The notes under the pieces: model-generated | What the model was told of the DNA's origin: nothing | The model's database searches: none | Seen by the model: only the letters and a program-made list of their open reading frames with translations | Assembly: GCA_035610365.1 (NCBI GenBank) | Contig: CM069434.1 | Coordinates: 99,932,806 to 99,996,805, forward strand | Origin: Aquatica leii | Taxonomy: Eukaryota; Arthropoda; Insecta; Coleoptera; Lampyridae | Direction of reading: 5' to 3' | DNA length: 64,000 nt | Position numbers and translations under genes: made by a program | Shown here: piece by piece, positions 62,202-64,000 of the stretch | How the letters are laid out: every line of letters starts with the position of its first letter | How positions within the stretch are numbered: the stretch's first letter is position 1

Positions 62202-64000
62202 ATATCAATTGGACTATTGAGTCTGATTCCCTAGGATCAGATCATTTTCCAATCTTAATAGAATTAAATTCAAACTGTTTATTGGACTACATGATTTAGC
62301 TAAAACGCAAATGGAAAATACGAAACGCAAATTGGCAAATATTCGAAGATATATGTAACGACTTCTTTTGCAAAAATTTTTCGGATTTTGATTGTACTGA
62401 AGATAAATACAATTGTTTTATAAAAAAAGGTAGAAGAAACGGCTAAAATGTCTATTCCAGTTAATAAATCCTTTAAACCCAAAAATCGTCCAAACCCTCC
62501 TTGGTGGGATAAAGAATGCAAGGTGTTCCTAAAAAAAAGAAAAATGCTATTAAGTTGTACAAATAAAACAGTAGTTTAGAAAACTATATCAAATGTAAAC
62601 GTAATTTTGCTGAAGCTAAGAGATTGTTTGAAGCCAAAGCACGACATAGTTAGGAATTGTGGTGTAATAAATTAAATAAGAACACTTCCATCAAGAGATT
62701 GTAGAATCAAGTAAAAAAATTCAAACGAGTTCCGTTAAAAACACAGAAAAGCGACAATTTTGAATGGACCAAATCGTTTTTCGACAATATTTCGCTTCCG
62801 TCATCATGTTTACCTTTAGTTGATACTTCAAATCGTCTAATGGAGACAGAATCGCCTATTTTTAATCAAGCTTTTACGCTAACAGAACTCAATTGGGCAA
62901 TGAAAACTTCAAACTCTGCTCCAGGTCTCGATGAAATTAGTTACTCAATGTTTGCCCATTTATCTAATAATGCAAAATTAAATTTATTAGACATTTATAA
63001 CGATGTTTGGATACACGGCAAAGACATCTAATCGTGGAAACAAACATTAATAATACCAGTACTCAAACCTAATAAAAATCCAAATTACGTTGATTCTTAC
63101 AGACCTATTTCTCTACTTTCATGCGTGTTGAAAATCTTTGAAAAATTAATTAAATGCAGACTAAAATGGTTTTAAAAAAAAGAAGTTGCTTAGCTCCTAA
63201 TCAGTTTGGTTTTAGGCGAGATTTTGGTGCTATCGATGTATGTGCCTCAATAGTAACAGACATCCAAAAGTGTTTTTCTTCTACGATTACATGGGAGCAG
63301 TTTTCCTAGATATAAGGGGTGCATGCGAATATGTAAACCTCCATCTATTAAAAAAAAAAGCTGGTTACCTTAGGAATACCTGAGCATACTGCATTTACAA
63401 TTATTAAAATCTTTTATGAACTACAACTGTAAAGTTAACCTCAACTCTGCTTTAACACTATACAATTCTTGGTTTGACAACAATGGTTTTACAATTTCTG
63501 AAAAAAAATCAACAGTAATCTTCTTTTCTAGACATCGAATTCCTGTCACAAATTATGTAAGGCTAGCAAACTTAAAATTTCCAGTTTTGTCTACTGTTAA
63601 GTACTTAGGAATATTCCTAAATACAAAACTTAAATTATGTAACAACAAAATGCGAAAAAGGAATTAATTTTCTTAGAATGGTAGCAAAAACTTGGTGGGG
63701 TGCTGATCAAAAACATGTTTATTATTTTACAGAAGTTTTGTGCGCGTTATATTAGATTATGGCTGCGTGCTTTATGGCAATGCAAACAAAACTTTATTAA
63801 CTCGCATAGATAAAATTCAAAATAAATGCCTAAAAATAAGCTTAGGGGCTATGAGCTCAACTCTTATAGAACTTTTAAAAGTGAAATCTTTAGAAACTCC
63901 ATTACAATTACGACGAGAGTTTTTATCAGAAAAATTTATTTTAAAATCTGTAACAAAAAATTTTAAATCAGTAAAAGAAATTTGCAAATTAAACGTCTTC

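Larger units (their letters stand above)
57700..64000 (+). mobile_element. I/Jockey-type LINE, interrupted, continuing beyond the window
   Basis: ORF1 (57841 onward) with CCHC knuckles, then ORF2 with an apurinic-type endonuclease and reverse transcriptase. The 5' region near 57.7 kb is a guess from the ORF1 start. A solo LTR (58950-60216) and a 1.28 kb TIR element (60950-62201) are inserted. The 3' end is outside the window, so poly(A) or tandem-repeat tails and a possible RNase H domain cannot be judged. Confidence 0.9.
60385..64000 (+). pseudogene. LINE ORF2: endonuclease and reverse transcriptase
   Basis: The endonuclease is readable from about 60385: NARSANANQNSL, ISETWFKPDQ, GVAIFIKDTI, SIYKPPNVH and GGDLNA. 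Then ASDVTIST leads up to the TIR element, and the domain resumes after 62201 with TIESDSLGSDHFPILIE, whose SDH motif is catalytic. Reverse transcriptase: NSAPGLDEISYSMF (about 62930), LIIPVLKPNKNPNY and SYRPISLLSCVLKIFEKLI. After about 63400 the sequence jumps to LNSALTLYNSWFDNNGF. The stretch that should hold the catalytic YADD is missing, so this copy cannot reverse transcribe. Several stops and frame changes occur. The thumb-like end (LQLRREFLSEKFILKS) runs to the window edge. Confidence 0.87.

Overview
The window looks like arthropod, most likely insect, nuclear DNA. It is AT-rich and contains no recognisable single-copy host gene. The mix of elements points the same way: BEL/Pao, Ty3/gypsy and Ty1/copia retrotransposons, Penelope-like elements (PLEs) with a GIY-YIG endonuclease, an I/Jockey-type LINE, and PIF/Harbinger, MULE (FLYWCH type) and RAG1/Transib-like DNA transposons. 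The order of insect cannot be told from this sequence. I had only the bases, so family names rest on motif recognition and not on a search.

Layout. 1-2.4 kb: unassigned, with a possible LTR remnant. 2.4-5.7 kb (-): decayed member of a large uncharacterised multi-copy gene family. 6.1-6.7 kb: PLE 3' fragment. 8.1-9.4 kb: 1.28 kb terminal-inverted-repeat element with a tiny spliced ORF; a second copy lies inverted at 60.95-62.2 kb. 9.9-12.5 kb: MULE with an 11 bp target duplication and an intron-containing transposase. 12.5-13.1 kb: unrecognised two-exon reading frame. 13.1-17.3 kb: no secure genes, one small TIR element. 17.35-36.1 kb: a deep nest. An old Ty3/gypsy (gypsy 1) carries a solo LTR, a PLE fragment with an 11 bp target duplication, and a Harbinger element; the Harbinger is split by a BEL/Pao element, which is itself split by a second Ty3/gypsy (gypsy 2). 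37.8-42.8 kb (-): a PLE split by a third copy of the same LTR family, which is itself split by copia 1. 43.05-43.32 kb: PLE-type inverted terminal structure. 43.7-46.0 kb: RAG1/Transib-like transposase relic. 46.1 kb: hairpin MITE. 47.0-49.4 kb: PLE reverse-transcriptase fragment, then gypsy 3 (a fragment related to gypsy 2) carrying a 365 bp MITE. 52.3-56.7 kb: copia 2, structurally complete and young. 57.7-64.0 kb: I/Jockey-type LINE, running off the window, carrying a solo LTR and the second 1.28 kb TIR element.

The parts do not form a pathway. They record successive insertions, and target duplications and sister-copy empty sites fix the order of many of them. The most interesting items are the paired TIR elements with a conserved spliced 46-codon ORF, hammerhead-like motifs recurring at PLE ends, the RAG1-like transposase, the uncharacterised gene family at 2.4-5.7 kb, and an apparent age inversion between a BEL element and the gypsy nested in it.
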